A stretch of 64,000 nucleotides of DNA, taken from NCBI GenBank assembly GCA_022451485.1, contig JAKUQS010000003.1:1-64000 (forward strand). The letters run 5' to 3'. This document shows positions 18,449 through 27,005 of this stretch, piece after piece. The notes beneath the pieces were generated by a model that made no database searches, was not told the DNA's origin, and saw only the letters and a list, made by a program, of their open reading frames with translations. Positions within the stretch are counted from its first letter, which is position 1. Every line of letters begins with the position of its first letter. The position numbers and the translations under genes were made by a program. The stretch comes from Gammaproteobacteria bacterium (lineage in GTDB: Bacteria > Pseudomonadota > Gammaproteobacteria > Arenicellales > UBA868).

Positions 18449-19807
18449 ATGTTGATTGAATTATTACCCCTGTTGATGTTTTTTACGCTGATGGCTCTGG
18501 TCTTCACCAGCTACCCGATTGGATTTGTCCTGGGCGGTGTTGCGATACTGTTTGGTTTGATCGGCTCACTGGCCGGCGTATTTTCCCTCGGTGAGTTTTT
18601 TCTCTTCGCGAGCCGCATCTGGTTTATCGCAGACAATCTGCAGATTATCGCTGTCCCGCTTTTCGTTTTCATGGGCGTTATGCTGGAACGAGCTGAAATC
18701 GCGAAGGATTTACTTGAGACATTGCAAATCTTATTGCGCCGGGTTCCCGGAGGCATGGCCATGGCAGTGACGGTAATGAGTACCGTATTTGCGGCCATTA
18801 CCGGCATCATCGGGGCTACCGTTGTCGTCATGACGCTGATTGCGCTCCCGCCGATGCTGAAGGCAGGTTATCGCCCCGAACTTGCCCTGGGAACCATTGC
18901 CGCCTCTTCCACGCTGGGCATTCTAATTCCACCAAGCATCCTGTTGGTTTTCCTGGCCGAAATACTGCCTATGTCCATTGGCACTCTGTTCGCTGCCGCA
19001 CTTTATCCCGGCTTGCTTCTTTCCGCGCTTTACCTTATCTATATCGGAGGCTATAGCCTCGCCATGCCCGCCGCTGTGCCCCCGCTAAAACGCGCAGCAA
19101 CCACCATGAGTGCCAGACACATTGTCGGTATTATTATTCGCGGTGTATTGCCGCCCGTGGCCTTGATTGGGATGGTCATGGGATCGATTCTCACGGGGTT
19201 TGTCACCATCACTGAGTCAGCATCTGTTGGTGCAGCCGGTGCACTTTTACTCGCTGCCGCCCGCGGAAAACTCACCTGGAACAGCCTGCAAGAAAGTTTG
19301 CATCGTAGTGCGATGATGATCGGTATGGTCTTTTTTCTGTTTATTGGTGCGACCTGCTTTTCCTATGTATTTCGAGTTCTCGGTGGTGACGATCTCATCT
19401 TGGCGCTGGTCGATCACAGCGGTGTCGGCAGTTGGGGCATTTTGCTCATTGCCATCGGCCTAATTTTTGTGATGGGCTTCTTCTTTGATGTACTGGAAAT
19501 CCTACTCGTGGTCGTCCCGGTGTTTGCACCGCTAGTCGCCGGCCTCGATTTTGGCGACCATCTGGCACAAGGTGACATCGTCTACTGGTTTGCGATTCTC
19601 GTTGCGATCACGCTACAAACGTCGTTTCTCACGCCGCCGATGGGTCTTGCGTTGTTCTACATTAAGGGTGTTGCGCCCACGACCATCTCGATGAACCAAA
19701 TCTACCGAGGCATCATTCCGTTCGTGATACTTCAAATGCTATGCGTTACCCTCGTTATGATCTGGCCGCAAATAGCAATGTGGTTACCACATCAATTATT
19801 TGACTGA
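18449..19807 (+). CDS. dctM: TRAP transporter large membrane subunit (DctM family)
   Basis: A 452-residue inner-membrane protein with about twelve hydrophobic segments, the permease of a sodium-driven TRAP system. Family segments include TGIIGATVVVMTLIALPPML and LITPPMGLALFYIKG-like FLTPPMGLALFYIKG near the C-terminus. It takes up small acids delivered by a periplasmic DctP protein, for which no gene is present here. The order M then Q is unusual; P-Q-M is common. It lies between an aminotransferase and ComD/ComE-like genes. Confidence 0.9.
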   Translation: MLIELLPLLMFFTLMALVFTSYPIGFVLGGVAILFGLIGSLAGVFSLGEFFLFASRIWFIADNLQIIAVPLFVFMGVMLERAEIAKDLLETLQILLRRVPGGMAMAVTVMSTVFAAITGIIGATVVVMTLIALPPMLKAGYRPELALGTIAASSTLGILIPPSILLVFLAEILPMSIGTLFAAALYPGLLLSALYLIYIGGYSLAMPAAVPPLKRAATTMSARHIVGIIIRGVLPPVALIGMVMGSILTGFVTITESASVGAAGALLLAAARGKLTWNSLQESLHRSAMMIGMVFFLFIGATCFSYVFRVLGGDDLILALVDHSGVGSWGILLIAIGLIFVMGFFFDVLEILLVVVPVFAPLVAGLDFGDHLAQGDIVYWFAILVAITLQTSFLTPPMGLALFYIKGVAPTTISMNQIYRGIIPFVILQMLCVTLVMIWPQIAMWLPHQLFD

Positions 19808-19810
19808 CGC

Positions 19811-20458
19811 GTGAACATCAACGCAAACACTGTTCGCGCATCCTCGCCATGGGCCCGCCTGCTGCGACTGGCAGACGCCCTCGAACGCCCTGTCGTGTGG
19901 CTGGGACGTGCAGGCGGTTGGCTGATCTTACCCATGATCGGTGTGATTCTGTTCGATGCGGTGTGTCGACGCTTCCTGCGCAAACTGCCATTCGTCATCG
20001 AAAGTGGCCTCTACACCATCATGAATTCACCTGTACTGCAGGACTCAGAATGGCACCTGCACACCATCATCTTTTGCAGCTCAATGGCCTACGCCTATAT
20101 CTATAACGCACATGTTCGATTGGACTTGTTTCGTCCCCGCTTTAGCGTCAATGGCCGATTGTGGATCGAAACACTGGGTGGTCTGATATTGTTGATCCCG
20201 TTCCTTACCTTGATGATTTATCATTCCTGGTCATTTTTTGAAATCGCCTGGGACACAAACGAAGGAACCGCCGTCCTGACCGGTATCGGTCATCGATGGT
20301 TCATTAAATTTTTTCTTGTGATCGCCTTTGTATCAATGCTGACCGCTGCGTTTTCAATCATCATTCGACTCATCGTCCGACTTTACGGACCGAACAACCT
20401 TCATGATGCAACACAACTGAGAAAGATTACTGAACCAACCCATTCGGCGTTTAGCTAA
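19811..20458 (+). CDS. dctQ: TRAP transporter small membrane subunit (DctQ family)
   Basis: A 215-residue protein with four hydrophobic segments and a long N-terminal cytosolic lead, typical of DctQ/YiaM. It begins at GTG 19811, only three bases after the DctM stop, so the two are translated together. The loop EWHLHTIIFCSSMAYAYIYN followed by HVRLD is the conserved DctQ region. It partners DctM in a sodium-linked uptake system. Confidence 0.85.
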   Translation: MNINANTVRASSPWARLLRLADALERPVVWLGRAGGWLILPMIGVILFDAVCRRFLRKLPFVIESGLYTIMNSPVLQDSEWHLHTIIFCSSMAYAYIYNAHVRLDLFRPRFSVNGRLWIETLGGLILLIPFLTLMIYHSWSFFEIAWDTNEGTAVLTGIGHRWFIKFFLVIAFVSMLTAAFSIIIRLIVRLYGPNNLHDATQLRKITEPTHSAFS

Positions 20459-20491
20459 GAACCGCTTTTCCATAATGTTAAACTTAAACCG

Positions 20492-20998
20492 ATGAACGCT
20501 CCATTTTCTCGCCAAATTATCGGCACACTCAAGGAAAAGCAGGTAACTTTCTTCACCTCGGTTCCGTGCAAATTGCTGGCCAATATGATCGCCCTGCTTG
20601 AGCAAGATACCGAAGTGACCTATCACCCCGCTACACGAGAAGATGAGGGGTTGGGGATGTGTGCCGGCGCCAGCCTAGCGGGAAAAACCACCTGCATACT
20701 GATGCAGGATTCGGGTCTTGGCACCATCATCAATGCCTTGGCTGCCCTCGTCCAGTTCTACCAATTACCAATCGTTATGCTAATGAGTTACCGCGGCTCC
20801 CCGGGAGAACCGGTACCCGCACAGGCTCCGATGGGCATGCTGACACCAGAACTCCTTAAACTCATGCAGATTCCGATGCTACACTGCCACGAGGCCAAAG
20901 ATCTGGATGAGATCGCATCTTACGTAGACTTTGCTCGGGTCAAACAAGGCCCAGTAGTTATCCTCCTTGACTTTCATCTGATGTCTGGCGATCAATGA
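20492..20998 (+). CDS. comD: Sulfopyruvate decarboxylase alpha subunit-like (ComD)
   Basis: A 168-residue N-terminal (pyrimidine-binding) half of a thiamine-diphosphate decarboxylase. ATREDEGLGMCAGA carries the Glu that activates TPP (residues 48-52). MQDSGLGTIINAL, YRGSPGEPVPAQAPMG and LMQIPML match the alpha subunit of sulfopyruvate decarboxylase. Phosphonopyruvate decarboxylase is a close relative but is usually a single chain. The product would be sulfoacetaldehyde. Its TGA overlaps the ATG of the beta subunit. Confidence 0.85.
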   Translation: MNAPFSRQIIGTLKEKQVTFFTSVPCKLLANMIALLEQDTEVTYHPATREDEGLGMCAGASLAGKTTCILMQDSGLGTIINALAALVQFYQLPIVMLMSYRGSPGEPVPAQAPMGMLTPELLKLMQIPMLHCHEAKDLDEIASYVDFARVKQGPVVILLDFHLMSGDQ

Positions 20999-21549
20999 AA
21001 CGCTACGCACTGTTACAAACACTCGTGCCCGTCATACGCGACTCACTGGTAGTGTGCAATATCGGGATTCCTTCGCAAGAACTCTTTGCTATAGAGGACC
21101 GAGATAATCATTTCTACATGCTCGGCAGCATGGGTCTATGCACTTCAATCGCACTTGGCCTTTCTCTTAACACGACCAAGAATGTTGTCGCCCTCGAGGG
21201 CGACGGCAGTATGTTAATGAACCTCGGCACGTTAGCGACCATCGGCAACCGGGGCCCCAATAACCTCTTTCCCGTGATCATTGATAATGGCAGTTACGGA
21301 TCGACCGGCGACCAGGTCAGCTACACCAGCGCCGCGACATCGCTGGCTGGCATTGCTCGCGCGGCGGGTTGTGAACGCGTCATTGAGTGTAATGGCGAAG
21401 CAGCGGCAGGACACCTCGAAGGGGCACTCAACGAGGATCAATCGACTCTTATTATCGCTAAAGTAGAGTCCGGTAATGAACCAGTACCAGTCGTCCCATT
21501 GCATCCTATTGTTCTACGAGAGCGCTTCAGGGCCTGCGTCTCTTACTAA
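20995..21549 (+). CDS. comE: Sulfopyruvate decarboxylase beta subunit-like (ComE)
   Basis: A 184-residue C-terminal half of the TPP enzyme. The Mg/TPP motif runs from EGDGS (residues 68-72) to IIDNGS (Asn98), the expected 25-30 residue spacing. The SMGLCTSIALGL segment is shared with phosphonopyruvate and sulfopyruvate decarboxylases. The ATGA overlap with the alpha subunit implies a stoichiometric alpha-beta enzyme. Neither Xsc (sulfoacetaldehyde acetyltransferase) nor a sulfoacetaldehyde dehydrogenase is in the window, so the next step is unknown. Confidence 0.85.
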   Translation: MKRYALLQTLVPVIRDSLVVCNIGIPSQELFAIEDRDNHFYMLGSMGLCTSIALGLSLNTTKNVVALEGDGSMLMNLGTLATIGNRGPNNLFPVIIDNGSYGSTGDQVSYTSAATSLAGIARAAGCERVIECNGEAAAGHLEGALNEDQSTLIIAKVESGNEPVPVVPLHPIVLRERFRACVSY

Positions 21550-21564
21550 CAGGAACCACGGCTC

Positions 21565-22962
21565 GTGGCTTCCCAAACTAACAACGCCCCATCCCTACAC
21601 GTTGCAATCATTGGAAGCGGGCCTGCGGGCTTTTATACCGCTCAGGCGTTGTTTCGAGCACGCCCAGACATTCAGGTTGATCTTTACGAACGCCTGCCCT
21701 CCCCTTTTGGTCTGGTACGCAGCGGTGTTGCACCTGACCACCAGAAACTTAAACGTCCAATTCAGGTGTACGAAAAAATTGCTGATCATGAGAACTTTAA
21801 TCTAGTAGCCAACGTTACGGTTGGGGTAGACCTATCAATCGCAGCGCTCAAGCAACACTATCATGCGGTCGTATTGGCTAACGGTACTGAAAGTGGACGA
21901 CTGATGCATATTCCAGGCGAGGACCTCACCGGCTGTCATAGCGCCACTGCTTTTGTTGGCTGGTATAACGGCCATCCTGATTTTCGCGACTACGTGTTTG
22001 ATCTATCGCATGAAACTGCTGTTATCGTGGGTCAAGGCAACGTCGCCATCGACGTTTGCCGAATGCTTACGAAGACGGTAGATGAACTCCGTCACACCGA
22101 TATCGCTGAACACGCGCTTAACGCCTTGGCCGAGAGTAATGTTCGGCATGTCTATTTGATCGGTCGACGCGGACCAGTGCAGGCAAAATTTACTTATCAA
22201 GAGCTCAAAGAAGTAACAGAACTTTCAACATGCGCCTTGGAAACTCGCGAAGACGAAATGACACTCAACCCGGCCAGCGAGGCTGAAATCGCCAAAGGCG
22301 ATGGCGCTGCCCGCGGACTACTGCGGAATTACGAGACACTGAAAAAGTTCACTACCCAATCTAACCCCACCAAACCACGCCGGTGCACTCTCCGCTTTTT
22401 CCTAAGCCCTATTGAACTGATGGGTAACAACTCCCTGCAGCAGGTCATGTTTGAACGCAACCATCTGACCGGACCTCCGGGCCAACAAACTGCAATCGGT
22501 ACCGGCGAATACGAAACCATTGACTGTGGGTTGCTACTCAGCAGTATTGGTTACCATGGCACCCCCATGAGGGGCGTACCCTTTGACTCTGCTCAAGGAA
22601 TCATCCCAAATGATCAGGGTCGAGTAATCGACGATGGCGGCCCCGTCCCAGGCCTTTATGCAGTTGGCTGGGTCAAACGCGGTCCAACGGGTCTAATCGG
22701 CACCAACAAGGCTGACGCGAAAGAAACCGTCAGCGCGCTGTTATCAGATCTTAGCAATCACACCCAATCAGTCCGAGTGGGACTTGAGGGCATACTGCCC
22801 CTGCTCAAACAGCAATCCATCAGAGCGGTTGATTTTGCTGATTGGCAGAAAATCGACCAACATGAAATAGAGCGCGGTCTAGCAAAAGACAAACCACGGG
22901 AAAAGTTTACCCGCGTAGCCGACATGCTCTCGGTAGTCCCTCCTGAATCAGACAATCCATAA
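21565..22962 (+). CDS. Ferredoxin-NADP reductase, FprA/adrenodoxin reductase type
   Basis: A 465-residue flavoprotein. GSGPAGFYTAQAL (residues 14-26) binds FAD, and RSGVAPDHQKLKRP is characteristic of adrenodoxin-reductase-like FprA enzymes. The second Rossmann motif VGQGNVAIDVCRM binds NADP; YAVGWVKRGPTGLIGTNK is the conserved C-terminal signature. It starts at GTG 21565 with AGGAA upstream, 15 bases after comE, so it belongs to the same unit. It would supply or take electrons from a ferredoxin. No ferredoxin or P450 is adjacent, and the next gene is a dioxygenase on the other strand. Confidence 0.85.
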   Translation: MASQTNNAPSLHVAIIGSGPAGFYTAQALFRARPDIQVDLYERLPSPFGLVRSGVAPDHQKLKRPIQVYEKIADHENFNLVANVTVGVDLSIAALKQHYHAVVLANGTESGRLMHIPGEDLTGCHSATAFVGWYNGHPDFRDYVFDLSHETAVIVGQGNVAIDVCRMLTKTVDELRHTDIAEHALNALAESNVRHVYLIGRRGPVQAKFTYQELKEVTELSTCALETREDEMTLNPASEAEIAKGDGAARGLLRNYETLKKFTTQSNPTKPRRCTLRFFLSPIELMGNNSLQQVMFERNHLTGPPGQQTAIGTGEYETIDCGLLLSSIGYHGTPMRGVPFDSAQGIIPNDQGRVIDDGGPVPGLYAVGWVKRGPTGLIGTNKADAKETVSALLSDLSNHTQSVRVGLEGILPLLKQQSIRAVDFADWQKIDQHEIERGLAKDKPREKFTRVADMLSVVPPESDNP

Positions 22963-22965
22963 ATG

Positions 22966-23793
22966 TCACTCCGGAGTAGTTTCGGCAACCTGACTAAATC
23001 CCCGATCCCGATAAGCCTCCCAGGCAGACTTCAACTCTTCGATACTGACGGGGTCAAGATCATACCGAGGCAATCGATCGACATCCCAGTGGCCGTAGCG
23101 GTCGACGCCCCGAATCAGGGTCGCCCTACGGCGACCCAAAGTCGATCGAGTATGTGCGGGCATGTAGAAATAGGCCAAACCAATTCGCGCTCGATCACTA
23201 TCATTTCCCAGTGATCCATGGACCGTGCGTTCCTGGTGTATCGAGATTTGACCGGCTTCGAGTTCGAGGTCAACGGCGTCGCTATCATTCAACCCTCGTA
23301 TCGTCTGACCGCGGGCAAGTAAATTCTGGGGGTCGTAGGTTTCATCATGCTTCAGATTAGGACCTCGGTGGGTCCCAGGAATAACTCGTAGGCATCCATT
23401 TTCCCGCCGACTTTCAGTCAACGCGACCCAGACGGTCACCTCTTCGTGCGGATCCAAACCGTAGTAGGCACTATCTTGGTGCCAGGAAACGAAGCGAGAG
23501 TCATTCGCTTTTTTTGCGAACAACGAGGCGCCGAATAGAAGAATATCCGGCCCGATTAATGATTCGACCGCATCGACCAACGCCGGATGGCGACTAAGTT
23601 CAGTCATCCACGGGGCAGCGATGTGCGCCTTGATCTTGAAATACTGCTGTGGCTCAACACCCAAATGTTCTTCGTAGGCGGCCAATTTATCTGCATAGCT
23701 GGAAGCTTCCGTGGCAGGGATGCCTGCTAGAGGACAAAGATACCCGCACTCGTCAAAGAAACGAACCTGTTCTGCGCTCAATGAACCTGTCAT
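22966..23793 (-). CDS. Phytanoyl-CoA dioxygenase (PhyH) family enzyme
   Basis: A 275-residue Fe(II)/2-oxoglutarate oxygenase. The iron ligands are His105 and Asp107 (WHQDSAYYG) and His192 (TVHGSLGN). Arg201 or Arg203 probably binds 2-oxoglutarate. AGGAGG stands eight to nine bases before the ATG. Relatives include EctD (ectoine hydroxylase) and several amino-acid hydroxylases, but the EctD signature is not evident here. The substrate is unknown. Convergent with the ferredoxin reductase, only three bases apart. Confidence 0.82.
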   Translation of the reverse strand: MTGSLSAEQVRFFDECGYLCPLAGIPATEASSYADKLAAYEEHLGVEPQQYFKIKAHIAAPWMTELSRHPALVDAVESLIGPDILLFGASLFAKKANDSRFVSWHQDSAYYGLDPHEEVTVWVALTESRRENGCLRVIPGTHRGPNLKHDETYDPQNLLARGQTIRGLNDSDAVDLELEAGQISIHQERTVHGSLGNDSDRARIGLAYFYMPAHTRSTLGRRRATLIRGVDRYGHWDVDRLPRYDLDPVSIEELKSAWEAYRDRGFSQVAETTPE

Positions 23794-24183
23794 CGCGTAG
23801 CCTCCTCTATTTCAAAACATTTACTGTGGTATCGTGCTCGCGAGAAAATCACACGGCTAACTACATGCTGAGTGTAATAAACCAGGACAACTCACACCGT
23901 GCCTGGCGCTATGTTCATACTACTTTACTAAATGTCATTGTCTTTGCAGTGCCATGCGCCAACGTTTTCCAATATATTTCAGTGTCGCTTCGTAGAGACC
24001 ACTTTATACCTCGCTTAAAATACCATCGAGCTCGTAAGCTTATATCCCTGTGAGCTAAAAGACTGTCAGCTGTCCTTAAGTTGTCTGACGGTGGGTTATC
24101 CTCAACACCCTTGACCCGATGCCGCACCCTGACACAATACGACCGGTCACCATTCACCAACAAACCCGTTAACCGCTAGGCCT
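23794..24183. other. 390-bp gene-free divergent spacer
   Basis: Separates the PhyH gene (minus) from the HpcH-like gene (plus). No convincing gene is visible; short frames here lack ribosome sites. The left part is AT-rich and should contain the PhyH promoter. The right part holds a candidate promoter listed separately. Confidence 0.5.
24111..24138 (+). promoter_or_regulatory. Candidate sigma-70 promoter for HpcH-like gene
   Basis: TTGACC at 24111-24116 and CACAAT at 24133-24138 are 16 bases apart, placing transcription start roughly 35-40 bases before the ATG at 24184. The -35 box is good; the -10 box is a weak match to TATAAT. Suggestive only. Confidence 0.3.
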
Positions 24184-24981
24184 ATGATCATACACAACAC
24201 ATTGCGCGACAAACTCGCCTCAGGACAACCCACGCTAGGCACCCATTTCTTATCCTGCGACCCCGACCTGCCAGAAATTATTGGTGATTCGGGACTTTTT
24301 GATTACGGAGAGTATTGCGCCGAATATTCCACTTTTGACATGCAGTTGCTTTACCACTTTGCCAGGTCCGGCCAATGTGGAAACTTGCCCCTGATGATCA
24401 AACTCGACCAAAAAGGACAGGGTTTCTGGGCGCAGGCGGCTCTCGGTGCAGGATTCAAAGCCATCTTGTTCACTGATATCCGTGACGAGACTGACGTAGA
24501 AACGTGTTACCAAACCATCCGACCAGACACACCAGAATACGGTGGCCTAGTCGGAGTGAAACTACGCCGGCCTGCACTCGGTGGCTACGATGCGACTGGT
24601 TACCTTGATGACCTCAAATCAATACTATTTTTGATCATGATCGAGAAAAATGCAGCAGTAGATAATCTCGATGCAATACTGAGCAAAGCTAAAGCACGTG
24701 ATGCTGATATGACTCAATGGGGGCCATCGGACTTCGGTTTTTCCCGCGGCCAACCGACGCTAGAGGATGACCCAGAGATTCAGGTCTTCGAAGAGCTCGT
24801 CATACGAAAATCTATCGAGTACGGCGTGCCGCCTCGCATTGAAATTGGCAGTGTGGAAGCGGCGCAGCGATATATCGATCTAGGAGTAAGACACTTCTGC
24901 ATTGGTTGGGATCGCTTTATCTATCAGGCCAACCTCGCGCAACTGGGGGAAGGTATGCAGAAACTGCTCTCCACAATCTGA
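24184..24981 (+). CDS. HpcH/HpaI aldolase-like protein with altered active site
   Basis: A 265-residue TIM-barrel protein of the HpcH/HpaI family. The metal ligands seem kept (Glu154 in IMIEKN, Asp183 in GPSDFG). The catalytic His of the EHG loop is Tyr44 (GEYC), and the substrate-binding Arg is Lys73 (MIKLD). The canonical paralog at 25093-25857 has His47 and Arg72, so the change is in this copy. It may catalyse a different lyase or isomerase reaction, or have lost aldolase activity. Confidence 0.75.
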   Translation: MIIHNTLRDKLASGQPTLGTHFLSCDPDLPEIIGDSGLFDYGEYCAEYSTFDMQLLYHFARSGQCGNLPLMIKLDQKGQGFWAQAALGAGFKAILFTDIRDETDVETCYQTIRPDTPEYGGLVGVKLRRPALGGYDATGYLDDLKSILFLIMIEKNAAVDNLDAILSKAKARDADMTQWGPSDFGFSRGQPTLEDDPEIQVFEELVIRKSIEYGVPPRIEIGSVEAAQRYIDLGVRHFCIGWDRFIYQANLAQLGEGMQKLLSTI

Positions 24982-25092
24982 GCCGTTGTGACGACCGGCG
25001 GTGTAAGGCCGAGCGCACTGTCGAGTGTGTGGAATTCATAACGTGAGTGCCTTTTCGAGAAAAATCGAGCGACATTATCCAGAAACATCCGT

Positions 25093-25857
25093 TCACCGAT
25101 TGCGCTGCCGGCCAGCTTCTCCTCGAGCCATAAACTCCTGCGCACCGGCGTTAATCCAAGGTTGACTCACGGTAAAAAAGAAACGTGCTCCAAGCGCCGC
25201 ATACCGCTCAACCGTCTCGTTGGTTGCGAGTGTGCCGGCAGAATGCCCAGCTGCCACAATCCGTGATATGGCGTCGTCGACCTTTTCTTGAACCTCACGA
25301 TGCTGCCAATCCCAGATATGGCCCATGGAAGCTGCAAAATCTCCAGGGGCTACAAAAAATACATCGATACCCTCGACACTGATAATGTCATCAAGGTTTT
25401 CCCATGCCACGATGTCCTCGATCAGTACTACCAATAATGTCTCATCGTTCGCTTTACGATAAAAATCAGTTACCCCATAACTCTGCCTACTCGGAAAAAT
25501 TCCCCGTCGACCCAGCGGCGCGAATTTTCCACCAGCTACAACATTCTCAGCCTCTTCCCGCGTATTAACGTGTGGCACCACCACGCCTTGCACACCGCGA
25601 TCCAACGTCCGGTAAATCAGGCTCTGATCATTGGAAACGACACGCGCGACAGACGTCATGCCCCAGATGTCACACGCCCGCGTCAGGTTGCCTAATTCGC
25701 CTGCATCAACACCCCCATGCTCACCTTCCAACCAAATACCATCGACACCACTTGGGCCAAAAGCATCAATATCATCTGGATGGGTAGGCCCGCTGACGAC
25801 AACAGCGTTCTCATTATTGGCGAGCTTGCGTTTAATACGATTCGGTCTCAATTCCAT
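25093..25857 (-). CDS. HpcH/HpaI-type class II pyruvate aldolase
   Basis: A 254-residue metal-dependent aldolase that splits 2-keto-3-deoxy or 4-hydroxy-2-oxo acids to pyruvate or glyoxylate plus an aldehyde. Catalytic and binding residues are present: His47 (GEHGG), Arg72 (ARVVS), Glu147 (LIEDI) and Asp173 (APGDFA). AGGAG lies eight bases before the ATG. It is convergent with the divergent paralog at 24184. Substrate chain unknown. Confidence 0.85.
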   Translation of the reverse strand: MELRPNRIKRKLANNENAVVVSGPTHPDDIDAFGPSGVDGIWLEGEHGGVDAGELGNLTRACDIWGMTSVARVVSNDQSLIYRTLDRGVQGVVVPHVNTREEAENVVAGGKFAPLGRRGIFPSRQSYGVTDFYRKANDETLLVVLIEDIVAWENLDDIISVEGIDVFFVAPGDFAASMGHIWDWQHREVQEKVDDAISRIVAAGHSAGTLATNETVERYAALGARFFFTVSQPWINAGAQEFMARGEAGRQRNR

Positions 25858-25966
25858 AACTAGGGCTCCTATGATTTAGCAGTATCGCTCATCTCAATTC
25901 CGGCATCGACTCAGATGCTCCAGTTGTACTTTCATTCTTGATCAGGCAGACCCTGGGTTCCGCCAA

Positions 25967-26866
25967 TTAAATACGATCTTCCCGATATAGCATAAAGGTT
26001 CCACTGATAACGATGATGCCTGCCCCAACAAAAGTCCAGACATCGGGCCATTCTGAAAAAATGAATAATCCAAAAAGACTCGCCCAAATCAAGCGAGTAA
26101 AATCAAGTGGGAATATTGTCATCGCGTCAGTCAGCTTCAATCCTTGAACCATACACAGATGGCCGATTGTCGCTAATGTGCCAAGTAACGACAACCACAA
26201 CCATTCCTCCATAGTAGGCCAAACCCAAACACTCAGTGCGAACGGTAACGACAAGATACTAAGCTGTATGCCAACCCACGCGACAATAGAAACGGCAGCA
26301 TCAGTTCGGCCAAGCTGCTTTACTATGACCACGCTACAACCCCAACAGAGCGCTGAGAAAAGCACGCACACGACGCCGATATCCATTTGGACGAAACCCG
26401 GACGGAGGATCACCAAAACCCCAACAAAACCTATGAATACAGCAATGCCACGCGCCATTGTCATTTTCTCACGGAGGAAAATTATCGCGGCAAGTGATCC
26501 AAAAATTACATTGGTAAAACTGAGGGCAGTGGCCTCAGCAAGCGGCACCATACTGAGGCCATAAAACCACGACATCATTGCGGCAATACTGACCACTCCT
26601 CGCAACATCTGCAGTCGAGGCTGGTGGGTTCGCACAGAGTCGATTCCACCCCGCAGTAACAGAGGAAGGATTACGATAAAACCAAATAGACTACGAAAAA
26701 ATGCGAGCTCAAACGGGTGAATACTTGGACTCAGGAAACGGACGATTGCGTGCATAGCACTCAGCGAGCCAGCAGCCGAGACAACCAGCATTGCCACTCG
26801 GACCGTCATAGGCAATTGAATCCATTGACTGACACTATACTGATAAGCCCACCGAAGCCGTGCCAT
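25967..26866 (-). CDS. EamA/DMT-family transporter (10 TM)
   Basis: A 299-residue membrane protein with ten hydrophobic segments in two EamA repeats. The first repeat contains HPFELAFFRSLFG and the join to the second contains LAEATALSFTNVIFGSL, both typical of this exporter family (RhaT/YdcZ/S-adenosylmethionine carrier-like). The basic N-terminal lead is cytosolic. It follows the HpcH aldolase gene on the same strand by about 110 bases upstream. Cargo unknown. Confidence 0.82.
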   Translation of the reverse strand: MARLRWAYQYSVSQWIQLPMTVRVAMLVVSAAGSLSAMHAIVRFLSPSIHPFELAFFRSLFGFIVILPLLLRGGIDSVRTHQPRLQMLRGVVSIAAMMSWFYGLSMVPLAEATALSFTNVIFGSLAAIIFLREKMTMARGIAVFIGFVGVLVILRPGFVQMDIGVVCVLFSALCWGCSVVIVKQLGRTDAAVSIVAWVGIQLSILSLPFALSVWVWPTMEEWLWLSLLGTLATIGHLCMVQGLKLTDAMTIFPLDFTRLIWASLFGLFIFSEWPDVWTFVGAGIIVISGTFMLYREDRI

Positions 26867-27005
26867 CTTAGTCTGCAGCCCTACCAGTTAGCATTGCCCA
26901 CTTTACTTGTTTAGCGTAGCCGTCTCTTAGAATTCATAAAGACACCTTGAAGTGTCCTCTAGATGCAACTTTATATACAACAAACAGGCAATCTTTCCAG
27001 ATCGG

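Noticed and set aside
23649-24053. Plus-strand 134-codon frame over the PhyH start and spacer
   Set aside because: Its first 145 bases are antisense to the PhyH coding region and the rest lies in AT-rich spacer. No ribosome site, no recognisable domain.
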